Positions 8,428 through 19,231 are shown, counted from the stretch's first letter. The stretch is 64,000 nt of DNA from Streptomyces rubrogriseus (GCF_027947575.1 NZ_CP116256.1:6758001-6822000), one strand, 5' to 3'. Notes: a model not told the origin generated them from the sequence alone. Program-made: numbers and translations.

Positions 8428-8515
8428 TTAGAACATCACTCTAAACACCGATTCCATGCCACGGAACCGTTGACGAGTACGCAGGGCAGACGTCACATTG
8501 AACGTCGCTCTAAAC
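8428..8515. promoter_or_regulatory. Twin operator-like sites between ureAB and the NCS1 permease
   Basis: A 16-bp direct repeat (gaacatcactctaaac at 8431-8446 and gaacgtcgctctaaac at 8500-8515, two mismatches) lies between divergent genes. The first copy forms an imperfect palindrome ttaga-N7-tctaa (8428-8444); the second is similar. One copy faces each gene, as expected if one repressor controls both. The TetR protein at 4317-4919 is the natural candidate. Confidence 0.6.
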
Positions 8516-8543
8516 CTCGGGCGGCCGTCGAAGGAGACCAGCC

Positions 8544-9989
8544 ATGCCGATAGAACAGCGCGGAGTCGACACCATCCCGGAGGCGGAACGCACCAGCGGG
8601 CCCCGGGACCTGGTCTCGATCCTGCTGGGGTCCAACCTCTGCCTGGGCGTGATCGTCTTCGGCTGGCTGCCGCCGTCCTTCGGCCTCGGCTGGTGGGCGT
8701 CGGTGAGCTCGGTGGTGGCGGGGACGGTCGTCGGCACGGTGTTCACGGCCCCGCTGGCCCTGATCTCCCTGCGTACCGGCACCAACCTGTCCACGTCCTC
8801 CGGCGCCCAGTTCGGGGTGCGCGGGCGGCTGGTCGGCTCGGTGGTCGGCCTGCTCCTCGCGCTCGGCTACACCGCGCTGACCGTGTGGATCGGCGGGGAC
8901 GTGATGGCGGGCGTGCTCGGGCGGCTGTTCGGCCTGCCGCAGGGCGGTGCGACGTACGCCGTCGTCTACGGTCTGCTCGCCGCCGCGACCGTCGCGGGCG
9001 CGGTGTACGGGTACCGGGTGCTGCTCGCCATGTCGCGGGTGCTGGCCTACGGCATGACCGCCCTGCTGGTCCTCGGCGTGATCGCCTACGCCCCCGACTT
9101 CACCACCGCCGCGCTGCCGGAGGCGGGCGGGTACCTGCTGGGCGGGTTCTGGCCGACGTGGCTGCTGGCCGCCGTGGCCGCGGGCCTTTCCGGGCCGATC
9201 GCCTTCATCACGCTGCTCGGCGACTACACCCGCTACATCTCGCCGGCCCGCCACTCCTCCCGCCGGGTGCTGCGCGCGACCTGGCTGGGGCTGACGCTGG
9301 GCCTGCTGGTCCCGCAGCTCTTCGGCACCTTCACGGCGTACGCCGCCGGCGCCGCCGTGGACTACGCGGGGCCGCTGGTCGACGCCTCCCCCACCTGGTA
9401 CCTGGTCCCGCTGCTGCTCGCCGCCTCGGCCGGCTCGGTCGGCAACGCGGGGCTGATGCTGTACTCGATGGGCCTGGACCTGGACGCCATCCTGCCGCGC
9501 GCCTCCCGCGCCCGTGCCACCTGCGCGGTCGCCGTCGTCGCCACGGCCTGCGTCTTCGCCGGGCACTACGCCTGGCAGGCGCAGTCGGCGATGACGTCCT
9601 TCGTGCTGCTGCTGACCGCGATCGGCACCCCGTGGGCGGTCATCACGATGATCGGCTCGGTGCGCTGCGGCGGGGTGTACGACGCCGACGCCCTCCAGGT
9701 CTTCAACCGCCGGGCACGGGGCGGGATCTACTGGTACCGCTCCGGCTGGAACGTCCCCGCGACGGCCGCCTGGGCGGTGGGCGCGCTGGTCGGCGTGCTG
9801 GCGGTGTCCCTGCCGTCGTACGAGGGTCCGCTGCTGTCCGTCACCGGCGGGGTGGACTGCAGCTTCCTGCTGTCGGGGCTGGTGGGCGGGGTGGTGTACG
9901 TGCTGTTGCCGCAGCCCCGGGCTGCCTCGCCGAAGGAGCCCGGGGTCGGGAATCTCAGCCCGTCTGGGGGTACCTCCCACACCCTCTAG
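8544..9989 (+). CDS. NCS1-family cytosine/purine permease
   Basis: The protein has 481 aa with about 12 hydrophobic segments. The N-terminus GVDTIPEAERTSGPRDLVSI and the first span LGSNLCLGVIVFGWLPPSFG are typical of NCS1 permeases. FGDYTRY-like LGDYTRYISPARHSS supports the call. The ATG has GGAGACC about 8 nt upstream. It diverges from the urease genes with shared operator-like sites, so it may import a ureido, cytosine or purine substrate for that pathway; the substrate cannot be read from sequence. The last 12 residues (LSPSGGTSHTL end) are encoded by a dispersed repeat also found at the end of the MFS gene at 19231. Confidence 0.85.
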   Translation: MPIEQRGVDTIPEAERTSGPRDLVSILLGSNLCLGVIVFGWLPPSFGLGWWASVSSVVAGTVVGTVFTAPLALISLRTGTNLSTSSGAQFGVRGRLVGSVVGLLLALGYTALTVWIGGDVMAGVLGRLFGLPQGGATYAVVYGLLAAATVAGAVYGYRVLLAMSRVLAYGMTALLVLGVIAYAPDFTTAALPEAGGYLLGGFWPTWLLAAVAAGLSGPIAFITLLGDYTRYISPARHSSRRVLRATWLGLTLGLLVPQLFGTFTAYAAGAAVDYAGPLVDASPTWYLVPLLLAASAGSVGNAGLMLYSMGLDLDAILPRASRARATCAVAVVATACVFAGHYAWQAQSAMTSFVLLLTAIGTPWAVITMIGSVRCGGVYDADALQVFNRRARGGIYWYRSGWNVPATAAWAVGALVGVLAVSLPSYEGPLLSVTGGVDCSFLLSGLVGGVVYVLLPQPRAASPKEPGVGNLSPSGGTSHTL

Positions 9990-10056
9990 GCAGTGGGGGA
10001 GTTTGAGGACGAGGCCGTTCAGGCCGAAGCGGGGGTCTGGGGGCGGCAGCCCCCAG
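9954..10056. repeat. Dispersed intergenic repeat, copy 1, with terminator hairpins
   Basis: The first 57 bp (9954-10010) match 19196-19252 with few differences. The element spans the permease stop codon (a TAG inside the repeat). It contains ctcccac/gtgggggag followed by TTT, and further on a perfect 8-bp hairpin (10037-10044/10049-10056). It sits between convergent genes (permease and ilvE), so it probably acts as a bidirectional terminator. Confidence 0.75.
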
Positions 10057-10082
10057 CGGCCCGCACCCACGCCGGGATCGCG

Positions 10083-11171
10083 TCAGGCCAGCGTGTGCAT
10101 CCACCCATGCGTGTCCTCGGCCGTCCCCCGCTGGATGTCCAGCAGCGCGTCCCGCAGCCGCTGCGTCACCTCACCCGTCTCGCCCCCGCTCTGCTGCCAC
10201 TCGGCGCCGCTCCGCTTGACCGTGCCGACGGGCGTGATCACGGCCGCGGTGCCGCAGGCGAAGACCTCGGTGAGGGTGCCGTTCTCCGAGTCGCGCTGCC
10301 ACTGGTCGACCGAGACGCGACCCTCCTGAGCCTCGTAGCCGAGGTCGCGGGCGACGGTGAGGAGGGAGTCACGGGTGACGCCCTCCAGGATGGAGCCGGT
10401 GAGCGACGGCGTGACGATCTTGTTGCCGTACACGAAGTACAGGTTCATGCCGCCCAGTTCCTCGACCCACTTGCGCTCGATGGCGTCGAGGTAGCAGACC
10501 TGGTCGCAGCCCTTGGTGGCGGCCTCGGCCTGGGCGAGCAGGGAGGCCGCGTAGTTGCCGCCGGTCTTGGCGTCGCCCATGCCGCCGGGGACGGCGCGGA
10601 CGCGGTCCTCGGAGACCCAGATGGAGACCGGCTTGACCCCGCCCGGGAAGTAGGCGCCGGCCGGGGAGGCGATGACGATGAAGAGGTACTCGTTGGCCGG
10701 CCTGACGCCCAGGCCGACCTCGGTCGCGATCATGAAGGGGCGCAGGTACAGGGATTCCTCGCCGCCGTGCGCCGGGACCCACTTCTCGTCCTGCCCGACC
10801 AGCGCGTCGCAGGCCTCGATGAAGGTGTCCACGGGAAGCTCGGGCATGCCCAGGCGGCGCGAGGACGCCTGGAAGCGGGCGCCGTTCTTCTCCGGGCGGA
10901 AGGTGGCGACGGAGCCGTCGGGCCGCCGGTAGGCCTTCAGTCCCTCGAAGATCTCCTGCGCGTAGTGCAGGACCATGGTGGCCGGGTCGAGGGAGAGCGG
11001 GGCGTACGGCACCAGCTGGCCGTCGTGCCAGCCGCGGCCCTCGGTCCACTTGATCGTCACCATGTGGTCGGTGAAGTGGCGGCCGAACCCGGGGTTGGCC
11101 AGAATCGCCGCGCGCTCGGAGTCCGAGAGCGGGTTGGCAGAGGGCTTGAGCTCGATCGTGGGCGTCGTCAT
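10083..11171 (-). CDS. ilvE: Branched-chain amino acid aminotransferase
   Basis: The protein has 362 aa and is PLP-dependent, performing the last transamination to Ile, Leu and Val. KTGGNYAASLLAQ holds the PLP lysine; VCYLDAIERKWVEELGGMNL and FACGTAAVITPVG are class IV aminotransferase (eukaryotic-type BCAT) signatures. Full length. The ATG at 11171 is preceded by a GAAGGACAGCC stretch that fits a ribosome site. It follows leuB on the same strand, separated by 264 bp with a hairpin terminator, so it probably has its own promoter. Confidence 0.93.
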   Translation of the reverse strand: MTTPTIELKPSANPLSDSERAAILANPGFGRHFTDHMVTIKWTEGRGWHDGQLVPYAPLSLDPATMVLHYAQEIFEGLKAYRRPDGSVATFRPEKNGARFQASSRRLGMPELPVDTFIEACDALVGQDEKWVPAHGGEESLYLRPFMIATEVGLGVRPANEYLFIVIASPAGAYFPGGVKPVSIWVSEDRVRAVPGGMGDAKTGGNYAASLLAQAEAATKGCDQVCYLDAIERKWVEELGGMNLYFVYGNKIVTPSLTGSILEGVTRDSLLTVARDLGYEAQEGRVSVDQWQRDSENGTLTEVFACGTAAVITPVGTVKRSGAEWQQSGGETGEVTQRLRDALLDIQRGTAEDTHGWMHTLA

Positions 11172-11367
11172 GGATGGCTGTCCTTCACCGGTATGAGTTG
11201 TGACGGACCGCGGTCACGCCCGTACGGCCGGTGGCCGGTGCTAGGACGTCCGAGCATTCCCTGGGGTCGCCGCTTCGCGTTCGATTATCGCGCGCGGCCG
11301 ACGACGGATGAAACGGGGTGAATGCGGCCCAGGATTCGATGGTCGCACCTGGCGGACGCAGGAGAAA

Positions 11368-11400
11368 GCCGCCGGGTGCCTTGTTTTGCGACCCGGCGGC
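11368..11400 (-). terminator. Hairpin downstream of leuB
   Basis: Perfect 10-bp arms (gccgccgggt/acccggcggc) flank a 13-nt loop, followed on the minus strand by TTTCT. It lies 36 bp after the leuB stop and before the ilvE promoter region. Confidence 0.65.
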
Positions 11401-11435
11401 TTCGAAAGGGTTTCGATCGAGTGGCGCGGCGGGCG

Positions 11436-12479
11436 TCAGCCGGCTACTCGTGCGGCGAGAGTGTCGCCGATCTCGGAGGTGCTGCGGGCGGGCAGGTCGC
11501 CGCGCTCGCCGAGGTCGGCGGAGACGGCTTCCTCGATCCGGGCGGCCTCGTCCTCGTACCCGAGGTGGCGCAGCAGCAGGGCGACGGACAGGACCGTGGC
11601 GGTGGGGTCGGCCTTGCCCTGGCCGGCGATGTCCGGCGCGGAGCCGTGCACCGGCTCGAACATCGAGGGGAAGTCGCCGGACGGGTTGATGTTCCCGCTG
11701 GCGGCGACGCCGATGCCGCCGGAGACGGCCGCGGCGAGGTCGGTGATGATGTCGCCGAAGAGGTTGTCGGTGACGATCACGTCGAACCGGGCCGGGTCGG
11801 TGACCAGGAAGATGGTCGCGGCGTCGACGTGGATGTAGTCGGTGGTGACCTCGGGGTACTCCGCCGCGACCTTGTTGAAGATGTTGGTCCACAGGTGGCC
11901 CGCGAAGGTCAGCACGTTGTTCTTGTGGACCAGCGTGAGCTTCTTGCGGGGGCGGGCCTGGGCGCGGGCGAAGGCGTCGCGGACGACGCGCTCGACGCCG
12001 TAGGCCGTGTTGACGGAGACCTCGGTGGCGACCTCGTGCTCGGTGCCCTTGCGGATGGTGCCGCCGTTGCCCGTGTACGGACCCTCGGTGCCCTCGCGGA
12101 CGACGACGAAGTCGATCTCGGGCTGGCCGGCGAGCGGGGTGGCGACGCCGGGCAGGAGCTTGCTCGGCCGCAGGTTGACGTGGTGGTCGAAGGCGAAGCG
12201 GAGCTTGAGCAGGAAGCCGCGCTCCAGCACGCCGGACGGCACCGAGGGGTCGCCGATGGCGCCGAGCAGGACGGCGTCGTGCGTCTTGAGGGCGTCGAGG
12301 TCGGCGTCGGTGAGGGTCTCACCGGTGGCGTGGTAGCGCCGGGCGCCGAAGTCGAATTCCTTGGTCTCCAGCTTCACATCCTGCGGAAGGACGGCGGAGA
12401 GGACCTTGAGACCCTCGGCCACGACCTCCTGGCCGATGCCGTCACCGGGAATCACTGCGAGATTGAGGCTGCGAGACAT
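11436..12479 (-). CDS. leuB: 3-isopropylmalate dehydrogenase
   Basis: The protein has 347 aa. It oxidatively decarboxylates 3-isopropylmalate to 2-oxoisocaproate in leucine synthesis. [13 protein letters not shown] at the N-terminus, [16 protein letters not shown] (substrate Arg residues), VHKNNVL (catalytic Lys) and [12 protein letters not shown] (metal Asp residues) are seen. The NAD-binding loop [17 protein letters not shown] is also present. Length is normal. It can also act on 2-methylmalate intermediates when CimA is used, linking it to the cimA gene nearby. It is transcribed ahead of ilvE. Confidence 0.93.
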   Translation of the reverse strand: MSRSLNLAVIPGDGIGQEVVAEGLKVLSAVLPQDVKLETKEFDFGARRYHATGETLTDADLDALKTHDAVLLGAIGDPSVPSGVLERGFLLKLRFAFDHHVNLRPSKLLPGVATPLAGQPEIDFVVVREGTEGPYTGNGGTIRKGTEHEVATEVSVNTAYGVERVVRDAFARAQARPRKKLTLVHKNNVLTFAGHLWTNIFNKVAAEYPEVTTDYIHVDAATIFLVTDPARFDVIVTDNLFGDIITDLAAAVSGGIGVAASGNINPSGDFPSMFEPVHGSAPDIAGQGKADPTATVLSVALLLRHLGYEDEAARIEEAVSADLGERGDLPARSTSEIGDTLAARVAG

Positions 12480-12514
12480 GACGGCACCCTATCGCTCGTC
12501 CCACGGGATGACAT

Positions 12515-12539
12515 GAGGCGTCCGCCATGCGGACGCCTC
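12515..12539. terminator. Perfect 11-bp hairpin after the 43-aa ORF
   Basis: gaggcgtccgc and gcggacgcctc pair perfectly around cat. It stands between the 43-aa ORF and the leuB start on the minus strand. No T-run follows on either strand, so it is a factor-assisted terminator or RNA-stability element. Confidence 0.6.
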
Positions 12540-12554
12540 TGCCGTCCGCGCGAC

Positions 12555-12686
12555 TCAGTGGCCGGTGGCGCCGCCGTTGTCCCGGCGGTCGAGGGAGCGC
12601 TGGAGGGCGGCCGCGGCGTTCTTGCGGTCGGAGTCGCTCGTACGGGAGAGGTGGCGGACTCGGCGGCGGACGGTCGTCTCGGCCAT
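12555..12686 (-). CDS. Small conserved basic protein (43 aa)
   Basis: The ATG at 12686 is preceded by AAGGAGT at suitable distance. The product MAETTVRRRVRHLSRTSDSD and onward is 43 aa, strongly basic and soluble, with an Arg-rich N-terminal half and a Gly/His end. I recognise it only as a type of small ORF found next to leuB in Streptomyces. The longer frame extending to 12791 has no ribosome site and Pro-rich low-complexity translation. The function is unknown. Confidence 0.6.
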   Translation of the reverse strand: MAETTVRRRVRHLSRTSDSDRKNAAAALQRSLDRRDNGGATGH

Positions 12687-12932
12687 GGGAATCGACTCCT
12701 TCGGCACAAAGGGAGCGCGGAAAGCGAGGGTGGTGTCAGACGCCGGAAGGGGCGGGGAGCGCGGTGCCGCAGGGGTTGCCTGCACGGGCACGGGCTCACG
12801 ACCGCCATTCGCTCGATCGAGCGGGACGTTCGGCTCCTACAAAGCTAAGGGAGCGCGGAGCGTCTGTCTCCACAATTACTCGGACTTCCTACTATCTGAG
12901 ACGGTGCCTTGGCTCCCACCGCTCCGACCTGC
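12687..12932. promoter_or_regulatory. Intergenic region upstream of the 43-aa ORF
   Basis: About 300 bp between the 43-aa ORF and pruA hold no convincing gene. Positions 12862-12905 are unusually AT-rich for this genome and flanked by gtctc/gagac arms. Minus-strand elements TTAGCTT and ATAGTAGG resemble -10 sequences, so this is probably the promoter of the 43-aa ORF. The exact start site cannot be told. Confidence 0.4.
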
Positions 12933-12978
12933 GGAAAAGCCCGGCGGGGCCAGGTCGGTCGACCTGGCCCCGCCGGGC
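12933..12978 (-). terminator. Strong terminator of the proline catabolic operon
   Basis: Arms of 18 bp at 12939-12956 and 12961-12978 pair perfectly around a 4-nt loop. On the minus strand the stem is followed by TTTT. It lies just after the pruA stop. Confidence 0.85.
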
Positions 12979-12994
12979 GATTCGCGCGCGGGCG

Positions 12995-14635
<1,641 letters not shown>

Positions 14636-14681
14636 GGGTTCCGTAACTCCTTTAACTGAGCGGTCTTGCGAGCGGGTGGGC

Positions 14682-15608
14682 TCAGCCCTTGCTGACCATC
14701 GAGCGGGCGAAGAACCGGAGGTTGGCCGGCTTCTCCGCCAGACGGCGCATGAAGTAGCCGTACCAGTCGGTGCCGTACGCGGTGTAGACCCGCATGCGGT
14801 GACCCTCGGCGGCCAGCCGCAGGTGCTCGTCGCCGCGGATGCCGTACAGCATCTGGAACTCGTACTCGTCGAGCTTGCGTCCGGCCGTGCGGGCCAGCTC
14901 CTGTCCGATGGAGATCAGGCGCGGGTCGTGCGACCCGATCATCGGGTAGCCCTCGCCCTCCATCAGCGTGCGCAGGATGCGGACGTACGCCTTGTCGATC
15001 TCGTGGCGCTGCTGGTACGCGACCTCTGCGGGCTCCTTGTAGGCGCCCTTCACCAACCGTACGCGAGAGCCGCTGTCGGCGAGGCGGCGCGCGTCGGCCT
15101 CGGTGCGGAAGAGGTAGGCCTGGATGACGCAGCCGGTCTGCGGGAAGTCCTCCCGCAGTTCCTCGTGGATGGCGAACATCGAGTCGAGGGTGGTGTGGTC
15201 CTCGGCGTCGAGGGTGACGGTGGTGCCGATCTCGGCGGCGGCCTCGACGACCGGGCGGACGTTCGCGAGGGCCAGCTCGTGGCCGCCCTCCAGCGCCTGG
15301 CCGAACATCGAGAGCTTCACCGACATCTCGGCGCGGGTGCCGAGGTCGAGCGGCTTGAGCCGGTCGATCAGCTCCAGGTAGGCGTCGCGGGCGGCCTCGG
15401 CCTGCGCGGGGGTGGTGATGTCCTCGCCGACGACGTCCATCGTCAGCTCCAGGCCCTGATCGGTGAGGTCCCGGACGATCGGCACGATCTGGTCGACCGT
15501 CTCGCCGGGGATGAACCGGTCGACGACCGGCTTGGTCACGGGCGCGGCCGAGACGAGACGACGCATCCGGTCGCTGCGCGACGCGGCGAGAATCACGGGA
15601 CCCAGCAC
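14682..15608 (-). CDS. Proline dehydrogenase
   Basis: The protein has 308 aa and is FAD-dependent, oxidising proline to pyrroline-5-carboxylate. The barrel motifs VKLSMFG, DAEDHTT, GSRVRLVKGAYKEP and SHD are seen, and the C-terminal YGTDWYGYFMRRLAEKP contains the substrate-binding Arg pair. I chose the GTG at 15608 because GGAGG lies 6 nt upstream; upstream starts lack this and give Arg/Pro-rich sequence. It is a monofunctional short PRODH, as usual in Gram-positives, and leads the operon with pruA. The divergent regulator gene (from 15774) probably controls it. Confidence 0.92.
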   Translation of the reverse strand: MLGPVILAASRSDRMRRLVSAAPVTKPVVDRFIPGETVDQIVPIVRDLTDQGLELTMDVVGEDITTPAQAEAARDAYLELIDRLKPLDLGTRAEMSVKLSMFGQALEGGHELALANVRPVVEAAAEIGTTVTLDAEDHTTLDSMFAIHEELREDFPQTGCVIQAYLFRTEADARRLADSGSRVRLVKGAYKEPAEVAYQQRHEIDKAYVRILRTLMEGEGYPMIGSHDPRLISIGQELARTAGRKLDEYEFQMLYGIRGDEHLRLAAEGHRMRVYTAYGTDWYGYFMRRLAEKPANLRFFARSMVSKG

Positions 15609-15773
15609 GGGGCACCTCCACTTACCAACCAACACAGGGGCCGCTGCCCGACGAAGGGGGAACGGCACGGAGAACCACCGTGAAATCTAAGGATCCACCC
15701 GATCGTCGGCCATCGACAGCTGTCACGCATCCGTGCCGCGGATCTCAGACAGATGTATGAAGGGCGCTCGCAT

Positions 15774-17014
15774 ATGCGGCAGAATGCCCGGGTGACGTCC
15801 GATTCCAGAGGTTCCGCAGGCACCGGTGGTACGCGTGGTGACTACCAGGAGCTGGTCGACGAGCTGTCCGAGCTGCTGGGCGCCCCCGCCACCCTGGAGA
15901 ACCGCGACTTCGAGCTGATCGCCTTCGGCGCCTACGACAGCGAGGGCGACCTCGACCCGTCCGCCCTGGACCCGGTGCGCACCCGCTCGATCCTCACCCG
16001 GCGCTCCACCGCCGCGGTCCGGGCGTGGTTCGAGAGTTTCGGCATCACCCGCGCGACCGGACCGGTCCGCATCCCGCCGACCCCCGAGGCGGGGGTGTAC
16101 CGGGGACGCACGTGTCTTCCGGTACGCCATCGGGGTGTGGTCCTCGGCTACGTCTGGCTCCTGGACACCGACCCGGGCCCGACCGAGCGGCAGCTGGCGG
16201 CGGCCATGGAGGTCACGGCGCGGATCGGCGCACTGCTCGCCGACGAGGCGCAGCACGGCGCGGACCTGAGCCGGGAGCTGCGGGCGGTGCTGACGGCGGA
16301 GCGGGACTGGCAGCGGGACATGGCGGTGGCGGAACTGCGCAGCGCGCTGGGCGCCCGGGCCGAGACCCCGCACGCGGTGGTGTGCGTGGCGCCCTGGCCC
16401 TCGGCCGATCCCGACGACGCGCCCTCGGTCCGTACGGTGCCGGGGGCGACGGCACTGTGCACGGTGCCGTGGGGGGTCTCGGCCGTGTCGCTGGCGCTGC
16501 TGGTCCGGCTGCGCTCGGCGGAGGTGCAGACCCCGGCGACGTCGGCGGCGGGCCGGCTGCTGGAGCGGGCGGGGACGGCCACGGGCCGGGGCGGCCCGGC
16601 GGGGGCGCCGCGGCCGGTGTCTCGGCGCCGCGCACGGGTCTCGCCGACCTGGGGGCGGCCTGGTCGGAGGCGTCGGCGGCGGCCCGGGCGGCGCGGGCGG
16701 AGGAGCGGTTCGGGCCGGTCGCGCAGTGGACGTCGATCGGTGCGTTCCGCCTGCTGACCTCGCTGCCCCCGCGCTCCGCCGACGATCCCGCCGTACGCGC
16801 CCTGCTCTCCCCCGCCCATCGCGAACTCGCCCGCACGGCGGAGGTGTACCTGGACTGCGCGGGCCAGGCCGGCCGCACCGCCGCCGAGCTGGGCGTGCAC
16901 CGCCAGACGCTGTACTACCGGCTGTCCCGCGTCGAACAGCTCACGGGCCTGGACCTGGACGACGGCGAGGACCGGCTGCTGCTGCACATGGCGCTCAAGG
17001 CGCGTCGCCTGTAG
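15774..17014 (+). pseudogene. PucR-family regulator of proline catabolism, frameshifted
   Basis: The reading frame from 15774 (other possible starts 15753 and GTG 15792) codes through [20 protein letters not shown] and a ligand-sensing domain until about 16600. The continuation [19 protein letters not shown], ending in the PucR C-terminal HTH ([20 protein letters not shown]), is one frame over and stops at 17014. Adding one G to the five-G run at 16601-16605 restores a single protein of about 414 aa. Left as read, translation runs into Arg-rich sequence ending at 16757. It is divergent from proline dehydrogenase, which suggests it is its activator. The shift may be a true mutation or a homopolymer read error. 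Confidence 0.75.
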
Positions 17015-17585
17015 CGGCCCCGATCACCCGGCGCAGGCCCTCGGTCAGCGCGTCGGCGTCGGGTGCGCTCTTCGGGTCGAAGTTCCACTGGGCGATGAGG
17101 CCGGTCATCAGGGTGACGTAGAAGGCGCCCAGGGTGTCCGTCGTCTCGTCCGTGACGTCCTCCTCCCTGCCGCCCATGAGCAGGGGGATGATGCCGCGTC
17201 CCGCCTCGCGCTGGGCGCGGCCGAGGTGGTCGCGCAGCTCGGGCATCCGGTCGCCCATGACCAGCACTTCCATGCTGAGGCGCCAGACGGAGCCGGGCTC
17301 CCGCATGGTGCCGATGATGTTGGACCACACCTGCTGGAACCGCTCGACCGAGCCCGGTTCGGTGCCGTCCAGAGCGGGGCCCTCCCCCTCGAAGGCGCCC
17401 CCCATCCCCTCGATCAGCTCGATGTACGCCTGGGCGAGCAGGACGTCCTTCGACCCGTAGTGGTAGCCGATGGACGCCAGGTTGGTCCCCGACTCCTTGA
17501 CGATGTCCCGCGCGGTCGTGCGCGTGAACCCCTTCTCCAGCAGGCAGCGCTTGGCGCCCTCGAGCAGATCCTCACGGTGTCCCAT
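16995..17585 (-). CDS. TetR-family regulator of the adjacent MFS pump
   Basis: The protein has 196 aa. The HTH is at about 5-50: [23 protein letters not shown] in overview, then [20 protein letters not shown], typical of the group. The helical C-terminal domain has [19 protein letters not shown]. It is divergent from the MFS gene with a 13-bp-arm palindrome between the starts, so it probably represses both. Its 3' end overlaps the end of the convergent PucR-type gene by 20 bp. The inducer is unknown. Confidence 0.88.
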   Translation of the reverse strand: MGHREDLLEGAKRCLLEKGFTRTTARDIVKESGTNLASIGYHYGSKDVLLAQAYIELIEGMGGAFEGEGPALDGTEPGSVERFQQVWSNIIGTMREPGSVWRLSMEVLVMGDRMPELRDHLGRAQREAGRGIIPLLMGGREEDVTDETTDTLGAFYVTLMTGLIAQWNFDPKSAPDADALTEGLRRVIGAATGDAP

Positions 17586-17609
17586 GCGCCCACCCTACCC
17601 GCACCTTCA

Positions 17610-17657
17610 TACGCACGTCTTAAACAATGTTCTAGACAGGCGTATAAGACGTGCGTA
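17610..17657. promoter_or_regulatory. Large palindromic operator between tetR and MFS genes
   Basis: tacgcacgtctta (17610-17622) and taagacgtgcgta (17645-17657) are perfect 13-bp inverted arms around 22 bp that include the near-palindrome aacaatgtt. The right arm ends 11 bp before the MFS start codon. This is the expected layout for a TetR operator covering both promoters. Confidence 0.75.
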
Positions 17658-17668
17658 CAGTCGCCGTC

Positions 17669-19231
17669 ATGACAACGAACCCGCCCCGCGCAGGGCGCCG
17701 CGAGTGGATCGCGCTCACCGTGCTGATGCTCCCGCTGCTGCTGGTCTCGATGGACGTCTCCGTCCTGTTCTTCGCGATCCCGGAGATCAGCGCCGATCTG
17801 GAACCGAGCGGCACCCAGCAGCTGTGGATCTTCGACATCTACGGCTTCGTACTGGCCGGCCTCCTGATGACGATGGGGTCCCTGGGCGACCGCATCGGCC
17901 GTCGCAGGCTGCTCCTCGTCGGCGCGGCGGCCTTCGGCGCGGCCTCCCTGCTCGCGGCCTACGCGCACACCGCCGAGACCCTGATCGCGGCCCGCGCGGT
18001 CCTCGGCATCGGCGGCGCCACCCTGATGCCGTCCACGATGGCGCTGGTCCGCACGATGTTCACCGACCCCGCCCAGCGGGCGAAGGCGATCGGGCTGTGG
18101 TCCGGGGTGATGACGGCCGGGATCGCGCTCGGCTCGGTGATGAGCGGCGTCCTCGTGGAGCACTTCTGGTGGGGCTCGGTCTTCCTGGTGAACCTGCCCG
18201 CGATGGCGCTGCTGCTGATCCTCGGCCCGGTGCTGCTCCCGGAGTCCAAGAACCCCTCACCCGGCCGCTTCGACCTGCTGAGCGTCCCGCTGTCGATGGC
18301 GGCGGTCCTGCCCGTGGTCTACGGCCTCAAGGAGCTGCCCTCCGAGGGCTGGAACGTCCGCTACGTCGTCTCGATCACCGTCGGTCTGCTCTTCGCGGCG
18401 CTGTTCGTGCACCGCCAGCGCACGGCGGCCTCGCCGATGATCTCGCCCGCCCTCTTCCGCGGGCACGGCTTCACCCCGGCCGTCGTCCTCAACCTGGTGT
18501 CGGCCTTCGGGATGATGGGGTCCTCCTACTTCACCACCCAGTACCTCCAGTCCGTGCTGGACAAGAGCGCGCTGGAGGCCGCGCTGTGGGCCCTGCTGCC
18601 GTCGGTCTTCATCGGCTTCGCCGCGCCGCTCGCCATGCGGCTGGTCCAGCTGGGTGTGGAGCGGGCGCACGTGGTGGCGGGCGGGTTCGTGGTCGCGGCG
18701 TGCGGTTACGCGCTCCTGGCCTGCGCCGGCACCGACTCCCTGTGGCTGGTGCTGGCGGCCTGCGGCGTCATGGCGGGCGGCATTGTCGCGGTGATGTCCC
18801 AGCTCACCGACCTGGCGCTCAGCTCCGCCCCGGTGGAGAAGGCGGGCGCGGCGTCCTCCCTGATGGAGACCGGCACCGAGTTCGGCGGCGCGTTGAGCAT
18901 GGCGGTCCTGGGCTCCGTCGGTACGGCCGTCTACCACCACGAGATGCCGGCCTCGGCACCGGACGCGGCGCAGGAAACCCTGGGCGGCGCGCTGTCGGTC
19001 GCCGCACGGCTGCCGGGGTCCGCGGGAGAGGCCCTGGCGACGGCGGCGCGGGAGGCCTTCACCGACGGCATGCGGGGCGCCGCGATCGCGGGCGCGGTGC
19101 TGCTGTTGGCGGCGGCGCTCCCGGCGGCGCGCGCACTGCGCGGCATCCGGGTGCGCGAGAACGCGGCCACGGAAAACGCCGGACAGGCTGACTCACTCAG
19201 CCCGTCCGGGGGTACCTCCCACGCCCTTTAG
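17669..19231 (+). CDS. MFS drug-efflux transporter, 14-TM (DHA2) type
   Basis: The protein has 520 aa and about 14 hydrophobic segments. Family motifs seen are LLVSMDVSVLFFAIPEI (first span), LMTMGSLGDRIGRRRLLLVG (motif A) and ARAVLGIGGATLMPSTMALV (motif C region). It resembles the multidrug and dye-resistance pumps of actinobacteria. ATG 17669 is chosen as it follows the operator; no clear ribosome site is seen, so the mRNA may be leaderless. The C-terminal LSPSGGTSHAL is encoded by the dispersed repeat at 19196. Substrate unknown. Confidence 0.87.
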   Translation: MTTNPPRAGRREWIALTVLMLPLLLVSMDVSVLFFAIPEISADLEPSGTQQLWIFDIYGFVLAGLLMTMGSLGDRIGRRRLLLVGAAAFGAASLLAAYAHTAETLIAARAVLGIGGATLMPSTMALVRTMFTDPAQRAKAIGLWSGVMTAGIALGSVMSGVLVEHFWWGSVFLVNLPAMALLLILGPVLLPESKNPSPGRFDLLSVPLSMAAVLPVVYGLKELPSEGWNVRYVVSITVGLLFAALFVHRQRTAASPMISPALFRGHGFTPAVVLNLVSAFGMMGSSYFTTQYLQSVLDKSALEAALWALLPSVFIGFAAPLAMRLVQLGVERAHVVAGGFVVAACGYALLACAGTDSLWLVLAACGVMAGGIVAVMSQLTDLALSSAPVEKAGAASSLMETGTEFGGALSMAVLGSVGTAVYHHEMPASAPDAAQETLGGALSVAARLPGSAGEALATAAREAFTDGMRGAAIAGAVLLLAAALPAARALRGIRVRENAATENAGQADSLSPSGGTSHAL

